Source: JBBIRM01 sp037441765
Lineage (GTDB): Bacteria > Desulfobacterota > BSN033 > UBA1163
NCBI GenBank assembly: GCA_037441765.1
Contig: JBBIRM010000020.1
Span: 1 to 29,370 of the forward strand
Length of the DNA: 29,370 bases
Direction of reading: 5' to 3'
Below the pieces are notes generated by a model. That model did no database searches, was not told the origin of the DNA, and saw only the letters and a list, made by a program, of their open reading frames with translations. This document shows positions 15,396 through 22,764 of this stretch, piece by piece (within the stretch, counting starts at the first letter, position 1; the number at the start of each line of letters is the position of its first letter). The translations under genes were made by a program, and so were the position numbers.

Positions 15396-15854
15396 ATGAA
15401 AAAAATTCTGTCTTTAACAATTTTTCTTGTATTGGTTCTGTTATTCACGGGTAACGGAATTGCGAGGGATACTGCCACTGTATCTGTCTCTGCAACAGTT
15501 GTTGGGACATGTAAGTTCATAATTGGCGGTAACATTAGTTTTACTCTTGATCCTTCAGTTGGTGGCGATGTAGATGGCACAGTTACTCAACCAACATTTT
15601 GGTGCACAAAGGGAGCAAGTTATACAATTTCAGATGATGATGGGCTTTATGAATCAGGAACAACCCATCGTATGAAGCATGATACATTGGTAGAATATAT
15701 TCCTTATTCATTTACCTATACTGCCAGTGGAACTGGAAATGGCCCTTCAGACCCAATTACAATGAACATAACAAGCCAGGTCCTTGAAACAGACTATCTC
15801 AATGCTTCTTCTGGCAATTATTCAGACACTGTGACGTTAACAATCACTCCGTAA
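15396..15854 (+). CDS. Spore-coat-U (SCPU) domain pilin, probable major subunit
   Basis: 152 residues: a signal peptide of about 23 residues (MKKILSLTIFLVLVLLFTG, cleaved after IAR or nearby) and one SCPU domain of beta strands. Two cysteines (GTCKF and FWCTKG) are placed for the family disulfide. DDDGLYESG, YSFTYTASG and the end GNYSDTVTLTITP fit chaperone-usher pilins of the SCPU class. It is exported and assembled outside by the chaperone and usher encoded downstream. AAGGAGG (15381-15387) is well placed before the ATG. A strong terminator follows at 15931, so this first gene is probably expressed above the rest, which suggests the major shaft subunit; that is inference. Confidence 0.9.
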   Translation: MKKILSLTIFLVLVLLFTGNGIARDTATVSVSATVVGTCKFIIGGNISFTLDPSVGGDVDGTVTQPTFWCTKGASYTISDDDGLYESGTTHRMKHDTLVEYIPYSFTYTASGTGNGPSDPITMNITSQVLETDYLNASSGNYSDTVTLTITP

Positions 15855-15874
15855 AGATTGAAAGTAGTTAACTG

Positions 15875-15915
15875 CCTCCCTTATCCTCCTTTTTATAAAG
15901 GGGGAATAAAGGGAG
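15875..15915. repeat. Palindromic intergenic repeat (CCTTTATAAAGG type)
   Basis: A 41-base near-palindrome: CCTCCCTTATCCTCC, then TTTATAAA, then GGGGGAATAAAGGGAG. A shorter relative lies at about 14954-14980, before the TPR gene. It lies between the first and second pilin genes. If read as protein it gives the PPFYKGGIKG stretch often seen in over-extended N-termini. Confidence 0.6.
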
Positions 15916-15930
15916 TAGAAGATTTTTTTG

Positions 15931-15961
15931 AGGGGTGGCTGGAATCAGTCACCCCTATTTT
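15931..15961 (+). terminator. Intrinsic terminator within the pilus operon
   Basis: AGGGGTGGCTG (15931-15941) pairs along its full 11 bases (one G-U) with CAGTCACCCCT (15946-15956) around a GAAT loop, then ATTTTAT. Placed between the first and second pilin genes, it would reduce read-through to the rest of the operon. Confidence 0.8.
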
Positions 15962-15980
15962 ATCATTAAAAGAGATAAGG

Positions 15981-16457
15981 GTGAAAAGATTATTTTTAGT
16001 CTTCGTTCTTTCAAATTTCTTAATAGGCTATGAAGCCTACGGAGGGGATACCAATGTTGTTTCTGTTTCGGCAACGGTTCTTTCTAAAAGTGAGTGCAAA
16101 TTTAATTCAAAGACAGCCTTGCTCAATTTTGGAAACCTCGATCCTTCAAATCCAATCGATAGAACTATAAACACCTCCATTACATTCCGGTGTGGTGGAA
16201 GTGCTCCCATGGCTACCTTCTTCATCACTGATGACGATGGACTTCATAAGGCAGGGCCGGATCAGAACCGGATGAGGCATGCCACAATTACTTCAGAATA
16301 CTTGCCCTACAGTCTTACCCTGAACCCCTCCTCTGGTACAGTCCCTAAAAACACCAACCAGACCTTGACAATTACTGGTACCGTAAAAGGCGTTGATTAT
16401 CAGGTTGCTACTTCGGGGAGTTATTCAGATACAGTGGTCATCTCGATTAGTCCATAA
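15981..16457 (+). CDS. Second SCPU-domain pilin
   Basis: 158 residues with a signal peptide MKRLFLVFVLSNFLIGYEAYG and one SCPU domain. SATVLSKSECKF, ITFRCGG, ITDDDGLHKAG, a further MRHATITSEYLPYS and the end GSYSDTVVISISP line up with the first pilin gene product, so the two are paralogs. The GTG at 15981 is chosen. The frame is open from 15858, but that extension is translated repeat and terminator sequence, while the GTG begins a proper signal peptide. Likely a minor or alternative shaft subunit. Confidence 0.87.
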   Translation: MKRLFLVFVLSNFLIGYEAYGGDTNVVSVSATVLSKSECKFNSKTALLNFGNLDPSNPIDRTINTSITFRCGGSAPMATFFITDDDGLHKAGPDQNRMRHATITSEYLPYSLTLNPSSGTVPKNTNQTLTITGTVKGVDYQVATSGSYSDTVVISISP

Positions 16458-16501
16458 AAATTTGTTGAAAAAACATATTTGTTCTGATATGTTCAAGACC
16501 A

Positions 16502-17275
16502 ATGGAAAGATTGGTATTTAAAAACTCTATCCTTCTTTCGAATTCTCTCTGGATGATCGTTCTATTGGGACTTCTCCTTCCAGCCCTTTGCTATTCTGGA
16601 GAATTCAGAGTCACACCCATCCGATTGGATTTTGAAAAAGGGGCAAGGAGTGGAGTGATAACGGTCATCAATGAAGGTGAGGAGAGGCTAACGGTTCAGA
16701 TGAAGGCCTTTGAATGGAGCCAGGACGAAGAGGGAAAGGACCGGTATACAGAGACCAATGATATCATATTCTTCCCCAGGCTTATGACCCTTGAAAAGAA
16801 AGAAGGAAAGATTCTCAGGGCAGGCATCAGGGTTCCTGCAAGCCTAAAAGAGAAGACATATCGTTTATTCATAGAAGAGATTCCATCGCCTAAAAAAACG
16901 GAAGGGGTCAATATTGCCATTGCCATCCGATTTGGCGTTCCCATCTTTGCAAAGCCTTTAAGGGAAGAGGTGAAAGGAGAGATACCAAAAATTGAACTTA
17001 ATAAAGGGGCTTTAAACATTGTTGTTAAAAATAGTGGAAATGTCCACTTCATCATCAATTCAGTCGCAATCAAGGGAAGAGACCCAAAAGGAGAAGAAAT
17101 CTTTTCGAAAGAACTAAGTGGCTGGTATCTCCTCAGTGGGGTCTCAAGGTCCTATTTGACATCTATTCCAAAAGAGGTTTGCAAGGAGTTAATAAAACTT
17201 GAGGTTGAAGTTAAGACGAACCGACTCAATTTAAACGGCAAACTGGATGTCAATCAAACGATGTGTCATCCTTAA
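16502..17275 (+). CDS. Periplasmic pilus chaperone (PapD-like)
   Basis: 257 residues. A hydrophobic signal segment (SLWMIVLLGLLLPALCYSG) is followed by a PapD-type N-terminal immunoglobulin-like domain: FRVTPIRLDFEKGARSGVITVINEGEERL, later ILRAGIRVPASLKEKTYRLFIEEIP, the typical G1-strand surroundings. A second beta domain follows from about 170 (GALNIVVKNSGNVHFIINSVAIKG). Such chaperones complete pilin folds by donor-strand complementation and deliver them to the usher. A 7-bp hairpin (16472-16478 with 16487-16493) lies just before the ATG and no Shine-Dalgarno is clear, so translation may be modest. The end overlaps the usher start by 29 bases. Confidence 0.9.
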   Translation: MERLVFKNSILLSNSLWMIVLLGLLLPALCYSGEFRVTPIRLDFEKGARSGVITVINEGEERLTVQMKAFEWSQDEEGKDRYTETNDIIFFPRLMTLEKKEGKILRAGIRVPASLKEKTYRLFIEEIPSPKKTEGVNIAIAIRFGVPIFAKPLREEVKGEIPKIELNKGALNIVVKNSGNVHFIINSVAIKGRDPKGEEIFSKELSGWYLLSGVSRSYLTSIPKEVCKELIKLEVEVKTNRLNLNGKLDVNQTMCHP

Positions 17276-19577
17276 TATCCTGTTCGTAATCTTTTCTATC
17301 TCCCTCTCCCCCATTGCCCATGGGGGGCAAATGGCCATCCTAAAAATTCTTCTCAACGAAGAAGATAAGGGTGAATTGATTGTCCATGTCACCGATGATG
17401 GAGACTACCTCCTTCGCACAGAAGATCTCCAGAAGATGGGTTTTGTGGAGTTGAAAGGGATAAGAACTACCATAGAAGGAGACGAGTTTATCTCCCTAAG
17501 ATCTATAGAGGGAGTAAAGTTTAAGTTAGATGAGAAAAAGTTGGTGCTTGAGATTATGGCTGAGCCTTACCTTCTTGAAAAGAAGGTGGTGATGATGCGT
17601 TATCCAAGACCGGTCAAAGTCTACTACCCAAAGGACACCTCCGCTTTCCTAAATTATAATATCACCTACTTTGCAGGAGATTCGTTTAAATATGATCGAA
17701 CGGTGCTCACAAACCAGTTGGGCTTCCGGGTGTGGGATCTGCTCTTCCTCTCAGATTCCTCCTATACCCAACGAAAGGGAGAGGGAGGAAAGTTTGTTAG
17801 GTTGATGAGCAATCTCACATATGATCGAAGAGAGGATTTATTGAGGGCGGTTCTTGGAGACTTCTTTGCATCTTCTGGAGACCTCGGAAGTACTCTAAAT
17901 ATGGCAGGAATAAGTCTATCAAAAAATTATCGAATGGACCCCTATTTTGTGAAGTTTCCTGAAATCGGTTTTTCGGGGCTGATATCCCTTCCCTCGGAGA
18001 TTGAGATTTACAGGGACGGTTTTTTAATAAGGAGAGAAAGGGTTTCCCCTGGTGGGATCGAACTCATGGATATCCCAACCTATTTAGGCTCTGGTCTTAT
18101 TGAGATTGTGCTTAAGGACCCATTTGGAAGGGAGCAAAGAATTAGACTTCCATACTACTTTTCCGATCGGCATTTAAAGAAAGGCCTTCACGAATTTAGT
18201 TACAACCTCGGCTTCGAAAGGGAAGATTTTGGATTGGTCAGTAATCGCTATAAAAACTTTTCATTTTTAGGTTTCCATCGTTATGGGTTGACTAACACAT
18301 TGACTGTTGGGATGAGAGGAGAGGCTATGAAGGATGTAATCAATATCGGAGTTTCTACTACCTACCTTCTTCCCGGACGATTCGGGGTGATTGATGCCTC
18401 TTTGGCCTGGAGTGGTTCAAGGGGAAGAGAGGATGGGCTTGGTGGATCTTTAGGCTACCTCTATCAGGATAGACGCCTTTCGTTTAATCTCCTTCTCAGG
18501 GCATTTACCAGGGATTATTCCAATATCTCCTTAGAGAAGACGACAGAGAGGACAAAATATGAGATTAATGCTGGAGGGGGCTACACCTCTGAGCTGCTGG
18601 GTTCCTTTTCTATCAATATTGCAAGGACAAAAAAATATAAGGGGGCAGACTCAAAGAGCCTGTTTGCAAGTTACTCAAGAAAGATTACCGATCGCTCTAA
18701 TATATTTGCCAATTTTAAAAGGGATTTTGAGGGTAACCTAAATGAGTTTATGATCGGGGTCAATTACTACTTCGATCACGGGATCACGGCCTCAGCCAGC
18801 CATCAGAGGAGAGATGGAACTTCGACTGAGAAAATCCAGTTGATCAAAAACCTCCCCGTAGGCGAAGGATTTGGAGGAAGGGTCTCTTATGAACGGATTC
18901 ATGGAAGGGAAGAGGATTACAACAACTTTAACCTTCAATTCCAATACAATGCTAAATATGGTCAATATGGAGGGGAGTTTATCAGCACCAACCATATGGA
19001 GAGTTACTCCTTTAGCGCTTCGGGGGCGCTGACCTTTGTCAAAGACTCCTTTAATATCACACGGCCCATTCAGGATAGTTTTGCACTGGTAAAGGTAGGG
19101 GATTTGGAAGGGGTGAGGGTCAATTTAAGCAACCAGGTAATAGGCCGAACAGGAGGTTCGGGAAAGGTTCTTATCCCAAATCTAAATTCGTATTATGATA
19201 ATCAAATCTCAATAAACGATAAGGATATCCCAATGGAATATACCATATCAGAGGTGATGAAATATGTCTCACCACCCTTTAGGAGTGGCTCTTATATTGA
19301 ATTCGAAGTCACAAAGATTCAGGGTTTTGTGGGGTTATTAAAGGTGAAGGTGGGGAATCAAATTAAACCAGTGGAATATATTGAATTTAAATTGATGGTA
19401 AATGGGAAAGAAATCCTTATCCCTACAGGGAAGGGAGGAGAATTCTACATTGAAAATATCAAGCCTGGAAAATATAAGGGGGAGTTTAAATATTTGGATA
19501 AAGTGTTTATTTTTGATATAATGATTCCAAAAAGTGATGAGGTAGTAGTTGAACTTGGAGAGGTTCTCTGTGAATAA
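17247..19577 (+). CDS. Outer-membrane fimbrial usher (FimD/PapC family, SCPU type)
   Basis: 776 residues: signal peptide (MSIKRCVILNILFVIFSISLS), N-terminal periplasmic domain, a long beta-barrel with many alternating YSR/FGV strands, and a plug-like segment around residues 240-320 (EIGFSGLISLPSEIEIYRDGF, then GLIEIVLKDPFGREQRIRLPYYFS). C-terminal beta domains follow (FALVKVGDLEGVRV, KVLIPNLNSYYDNQISIN, and a carboxypeptidase-regulatory-like end). It is the secretion pore and assembly platform for the pilins. The ATG lies inside the chaperone gene, and its stop overlaps the third pilin start by eight bases, so the three are coupled. Length is at the short end for ushers, as usual in this class. 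Confidence 0.93.
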   Translation: MSIKRCVILNILFVIFSISLSPIAHGGQMAILKILLNEEDKGELIVHVTDDGDYLLRTEDLQKMGFVELKGIRTTIEGDEFISLRSIEGVKFKLDEKKLVLEIMAEPYLLEKKVVMMRYPRPVKVYYPKDTSAFLNYNITYFAGDSFKYDRTVLTNQLGFRVWDLLFLSDSSYTQRKGEGGKFVRLMSNLTYDRREDLLRAVLGDFFASSGDLGSTLNMAGISLSKNYRMDPYFVKFPEIGFSGLISLPSEIEIYRDGFLIRRERVSPGGIELMDIPTYLGSGLIEIVLKDPFGREQRIRLPYYFSDRHLKKGLHEFSYNLGFEREDFGLVSNRYKNFSFLGFHRYGLTNTLTVGMRGEAMKDVINIGVSTTYLLPGRFGVIDASLAWSGSRGREDGLGGSLGYLYQDRRLSFNLLLRAFTRDYSNISLEKTTERTKYEINAGGGYTSELLGSFSINIARTKKYKGADSKSLFASYSRKITDRSNIFANFKRDFEGNLNEFMIGVNYYFDHGITASASHQRRDGTSTEKIQLIKNLPVGEGFGGRVSYERIHGREEDYNNFNLQFQYNAKYGQYGGEFISTNHMESYSFSASGALTFVKDSFNITRPIQDSFALVKVGDLEGVRVNLSNQVIGRTGGSGKVLIPNLNSYYDNQISINDKDIPMEYTISEVMKYVSPPFRSGSYIEFEVTKIQGFVGLLKVKVGNQIKPVEYIEFKLMVNGKEILIPTGKGGEFYIENIKPGKYKGEFKYLDKVFIFDIMIPKSDEVVVELGEVLCE

Positions 19578-20064
19578 AAAAACCAAAATAATCTTTATAC
19601 TCATCTCAATCCTTCTTATTATCCTTAAGGCAGAAGAAGCGTTTTGTCAGCCTCCACAATGCAGGGTTCAGGCGACCGGAGTGATTTTTGGCAATTATGA
19701 TATATTTTTAAATACTCCTTTAGACTCAACAGGTTCGATTTCAGTTGAGTGTAGTGCCAATGTGCCAAAGGCAACCCTAACACTGGGAACAAGTCCGAAC
19801 TCTGGCTCTTTTAATCCGAGGAAGATGAGGCGATCGGGTGGAACAGATTTATTAGATTATAATATCTACATAGATGCCTCAAGAACAACCATATTTGGAA
19901 ACGGGACTTCAGGGACCTCCTGGATAATACTTGAAAGACCTCACTTCGGTGGTAAGCCTCAACCCTGGAGCCAGACAGTTACGATTTATGGAAGAATTCC
20001 TCCTGGCCAGGATCTCTCTGTAGGGAATTATAATGATATTCTAACTGTCACATTGGATTGGTAG
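19570..20064 (+). CDS. SCPU-domain pilin, probable tip subunit
   Basis: 164 residues, with a signal segment (KKTKIIFILISILLIILKAEEAFC) and a more classical spore-coat-U domain than the other two: VIFGNYDIFLNTPLDSTGSISVECS, KMRRSGGTDLLDYNIYIDASRTTIFGNG, and GRIPPGQDLSVGNYNDILTVTLDW. The GTG at 19570 follows GGAGAGG (19557-19563) and overlaps the usher stop; an upstream TTG at 19549 would only add usher-frame sequence. Last gene of the operon and closest to the family type, it may be the tip or adhesive subunit; that is inferred from position. Confidence 0.87.
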   Translation: MNKKTKIIFILISILLIILKAEEAFCQPPQCRVQATGVIFGNYDIFLNTPLDSTGSISVECSANVPKATLTLGTSPNSGSFNPRKMRRSGGTDLLDYNIYIDASRTTIFGNGTSGTSWIILERPHFGGKPQPWSQTVTIYGRIPPGQDLSVGNYNDILTVTLDW

Positions 20065-20065
20065 A

Positions 20066-20368
20066 TTAAAGAGAGCTCTGAAAAAGTCATAGAAAGACCT
20101 GGGGAGGTAGGGTTCCAAACCCTTCGAATGCGGGCAATAAGAGGTTCGGCAAGCCACAAGGGCTTGCCCTACGAGAAATTAAACGAATCTCAAACGTAGG
20201 GCAGGGGCTTGTCCCTTGCCGCTAATAATCGTTTAAGAGAAAAACAAACATTTTCAGGGAATTAATTAATAGCGCCAAAACTGTTAAAGGTATCCGCTCG
20301 AAGGCTTTTTCAACCCACCTCCCCAGTCTAAAAATCTTTTTTTAAATACTTTTTCAGAGGTCTCTTAA
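20066..20368. mobile_element. Fold-back (MITE-like) element between converging genes
   Basis: Ends are inverted repeats: AAGAGAGCTCTGAAAAAGT (20069-20087) matches the complement of 20348-20366 at 18 of 19 bases. Inside, CTGGGGAGGT (20099-20108) matches the complement of 20317-20326 exactly, and CCTTCGA-type pairing continues inward. TTAA flanks both ends (20066-20069, 20365-20368) and could be a target duplication. No gene is inside. A double REP-like unit lies at its centre, and the right end supplies the stop codon of the minus-strand gene. Confidence 0.7.
20143..20222. repeat. REP-like dispersed repeat, composite copy 2
   Basis: Two head-to-head units. The first (20143-20177) has GGCAAGCC and GGCTTGCC arms around ACAAG and is identical to the copy at 25133-25167 over about 34 bases. 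The second (20176-20222) is the reverse complement of copy 1 at 15131. The block is nested in the fold-back element. Confidence 0.75.
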
Positions 20369-20823
20369 AGAAGTGTTGCCATTACGCTTATAGGCCAAGA
20401 GTAGGTGCCTGGCTTTACCCCTTCACGAAGGTAGAATCTATAAGAAAAGTTCTTTATTTCTATATTGTTTCCGGAGTAGGGTTGATGAACCAATCCTCCA
20501 TTTGAAGTAAGAACAGTTGCCCTTCCTCGTTCCATCACTATAATTTCTTTAAAAATTTCATTCCAAACCTCAAAATATAACATATAACCACTTCGATGGT
20601 TTGTCTTTACCTGAAGAATTGTCCCGGAAAGAACTTCTACAAACCCTCTTTCAATATCCTCATCCTTAATGTTGAGGATAGGTTCTTGATGGATGATAGA
20701 TTGAAAGATTCTTGGTAAAACAATTGCATTAATGGTTATAGAAGTTTTGTTTCCTGCAACACATTGATTAGATAGGCTCAAAATAATGAATATTGATATC
20801 AAAAGAATATTTATTATCCTCAT
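20365..20823 (-). CDS. Exported protein of unknown function, pilus-locus partner
   Basis: 152 residues with a clear signal peptide (MRIINILLISIFIILSLSNQCVAG) and a mature part that looks all-beta: TSITINAIVLPRIFQ, VEVLSGTILQVKTNHRSGYMLYFEV, and an end FSYRFYLREGVKPGTYSWPISVMATLL. The last strand pattern recalls chaperone-usher pilins, but no family is recognised and mature cysteines are lacking. It lies between the pilus operon and the sigma-54 regulator and has its own sigma-54 promoter, so a pilus or surface role is likely. That promoter would start the mRNA within about two bases of the ATG, and no Shine-Dalgarno is seen. Confidence 0.72.
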   Translation of the reverse strand: MRIINILLISIFIILSLSNQCVAGNKTSITINAIVLPRIFQSIIHQEPILNIKDEDIERGFVEVLSGTILQVKTNHRSGYMLYFEVWNEIFKEIIVMERGRATVLTSNGGLVHQPYSGNNIEIKNFSYRFYLREGVKPGTYSWPISVMATLL

Positions 20824-20835
20824 GACATTTTGTAA

Positions 20836-20852
20836 AGCAATATATATGCCAA
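20836..20852 (-). promoter_or_regulatory. Sigma-54 (-24/-12) promoter of the orphan exported gene
   Basis: On the minus strand TTGGCATATATATTGCT (20852 to 20836) has GG and GC with the exact -24/-12 spacing, the same form as the promoter at 15329. The predicted start is at about 20825, two bases before the ATG at 20823. Confidence 0.78.
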
Positions 20853-20924
20853 TAAGGATAATTTATAATTATTTGAATTTATTAATAAATTTTATTGAAA
20901 AAAAATTTGATTTAAACCGATAAG

Positions 20925-20937
20925 TGACAAATTGTCC
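20925..20937. promoter_or_regulatory. Candidate enhancer site 1 for the orphan exported gene
   Basis: TGACAAATTGTCC contains GACAA and TTGTC arms around one base. It lies about 106 bases upstream of the predicted start and 55 bases (about five DNA turns) from the second site. Confidence 0.5.
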
Positions 20938-20979
20938 ATAATATTTATTAATTATTTGAATTTTAAATAAAAATATAAA

Positions 20980-20992
20980 TGACAATTTGTCA
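20980..20992. promoter_or_regulatory. Candidate enhancer site 2 for the orphan exported gene
   Basis: TGACAATTTGTCA is a perfect 6-base-arm palindrome with one central base, about 161 bases upstream of the predicted start. This is almost the same distance as the site before the pilus operon. The rest of 20824-21046 is A/T-rich with no gene seen. Confidence 0.5.
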
Positions 20993-21046
20993 AAAATTTA
21001 AATTTTCTTTTCAATGGTTGAAAAAAAGGGGGTAGTTAAGGGAAAA

Positions 21047-22411
21047 TTAAGAATTTTTTTGGGAGGGCCACTTTTTTTCAAATCGATAGAGGGTTCTCGG
21101 GTTGACCTTCAATATCTCTGCAGCAATTTTTTTGTTACCATTTGTCTCTTTCAATATCTGGGTGATATATTCTGCCTTAATCTCCTCCAGAGTTTTTCGG
21201 GCTCTCACACCTTTTGCGATCAAATCTGAAATTCCTTCTCCTATATTTCTCGGAAAGTCTTTGGGCATCAAATATTCTCCATCTGCCATGATGACAGCCC
21301 TTTCGATTGAATTTTCTAATTCACGGACATTTCCAGGCCAATTGTATTCGAGAAGGAGGGCCATGGCCTCTTTTGATATCCCTTTAATCGGTTTTTTCGT
21401 CTCTTTGGTATAGAGATCAAGAAAGTGATAGGCAAGCAGTGGAATATCCTCTTTTCTATCCTTTAATTCCGGTAAAAAAATGGGAAATACATGTAGCCGA
21501 TAAAAAAGGTCTTCTCGAAACTTTCCATTCCTCATGTTGGTTTCGAGATTTTCGTTTGTGGCTGCAATCATTCGAACGTCAATCTTGATTCTTTCTGTGC
21601 TTCCCACTTTCATGATCTCTTTCTCTTGGAGAACGCGTAAGAGTTTAACCTGAACAGAGGGGGAGATTGTAGATATCTCATCGAGAAAGAGAGTTCCCCC
21701 ATTAGCCTCTTCGAATAGCCCCTTTTTGGCTTCAATCGCTCCAGTGAAGGCGCCTCGGGTGTGTCCAAAGAGCTCACTTTCGATCAATGTTTCAGGAATA
21801 GCACTACAATTAAAAGGAAGGAAGGGTTTTTCTGCCCTCGAGCTATTATAATGGATGGCCTTTGCGACCAGCTCCTTACCCGTGCCACTCCCTCCGTAGA
21901 TGATAACCGTACTATTGCTCGGGGCCACCTTTTCGATCAGGGAGAAGACCTCCTGCATCCTTTTACTTTTCCCAATGATATTTTTGAACTCAAACTTCTT
22001 TCTCACCTCCATCCGGAGAAGTCGGTTTTCCTTGATGAGAAGGCTTTCTCTATGAGCCTTAGATATGCGGAGTAGAAGGTCATTGAAGTCGATAGGCTTG
22101 GTGATATAGTCATCCGCTCCAATCTTCATTGCCTCAACAGCGGTTTCGACCGATCCATATGCGGTCATCATGATGACCATCACCTCTGGTCTGGTCCCTT
22201 TTACTACCTTCAACAGTTCAAGTCCATCCATTTCGGGCATCTTGAGATCGGTTAAAATTAAATCGTAAATATCCTTTTCTACCTTCTCAACCGCCTCACG
22301 CCCATTTTGGGCTACATCGACAGAAAATCCCCCTATCTGGGAAAGGCCCTTCTGGAGCATCTCCCTGATGGGAGCCTCATCATCAACCACTAAGATCTTC
22401 ATCCCTTTCAT
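21047..22411 (-). CDS. Sigma-54-dependent response regulator (NtrC family)
   Basis: 454 residues in three domains. The receiver has D10, D11, phospho-acceptor D55 (LTDLKMPEMDG), T83 and K105. The AAA+ domain has Walker A GGSGTGKE (173-180), the sigma-54-contacting GAFTGA (220-225), Walker B GGTLFLDEI (238-246), and FREDLFYRLHVFPI. The C-terminal Fis-type helix-turn-helix is at about 412-448 (NGNKKIAAEILKVNPRTLYRFEKK). All activating residues are intact. No histidine kinase is adjacent, so its signal is unknown. Its position beside two sigma-54 promoters with shared palindromes makes it the likely pilus activator. Start is ATG 22411 or 22402 (MKILVVDDE); neither has a good Shine-Dalgarno. Confidence 0.95.
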   Translation of the reverse strand: MKGMKILVVDDEAPIREMLQKGLSQIGGFSVDVAQNGREAVEKVEKDIYDLILTDLKMPEMDGLELLKVVKGTRPEVMVIMMTAYGSVETAVEAMKIGADDYITKPIDFNDLLLRISKAHRESLLIKENRLLRMEVRKKFEFKNIIGKSKRMQEVFSLIEKVAPSNSTVIIYGGSGTGKELVAKAIHYNSSRAEKPFLPFNCSAIPETLIESELFGHTRGAFTGAIEAKKGLFEEANGGTLFLDEISTISPSVQVKLLRVLQEKEIMKVGSTERIKIDVRMIAATNENLETNMRNGKFREDLFYRLHVFPIFLPELKDRKEDIPLLAYHFLDLYTKETKKPIKGISKEAMALLLEYNWPGNVRELENSIERAVIMADGEYLMPKDFPRNIGEGISDLIAKGVRARKTLEEIKAEYITQILKETNGNKKIAAEILKVNPRTLYRFEKKWPSQKNS

Positions 22412-22464
22412 AAGGGTTTTTTATCAAAAATTAAAATTTAAATCAAATAGAAATTTTTTTAACA

Positions 22465-22679
22465 CCTCACTCATCCGGGGAATCGGGTAGGGATGTCGGA
22501 GAAAATCTTATAGCGGAAACCTTTGAGTGCTCCCTCACTACAGAATCCCTTGAGTATTGAAAAGGCTACCATCTCCTTAGATAAAATTCCTTTCATAAGA
22601 CATTCTATTAACCGACCCGCTATATAAGATTTTTAGAGATATCCCTACCCGATTCATATAATTCCCTCCTTAAGTGAGG
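22465..22679. mobile_element. Second fold-back (MITE-like) element
   Basis: Long inverted ends: 22465-22516 (CCTCACT, GAATCGGGTAGGGAT, AAAATCTTATA, GCGG in order) matches the complement of 22617-22679 with small gaps. The core GAATCGGGTAGGGAT (22480-22494) is matched almost exactly at 22640-22654. About 100 unpaired bases lie between, with no gene. It fills most of the 353-base gap between the regulator and the GTPase and would fold into one long hairpin. Confidence 0.65.
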
Positions 22680-22764
22680 GATTACTTTAGAGGGATTATT
22701 TCTAAACCAATTTCTTATTGACAAGAAAAGATTTTTTATAAAAAATTTAAATAAGGGTTAAACC

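Noticed and set aside
20190..20222. GGCTTGTCCCTTGC, which has sigma-54 -24/-12 spacing
   Set aside because: It is part of the REP-like repeat, lacks the TGGCA form of the other two promoters, and no gene start follows.
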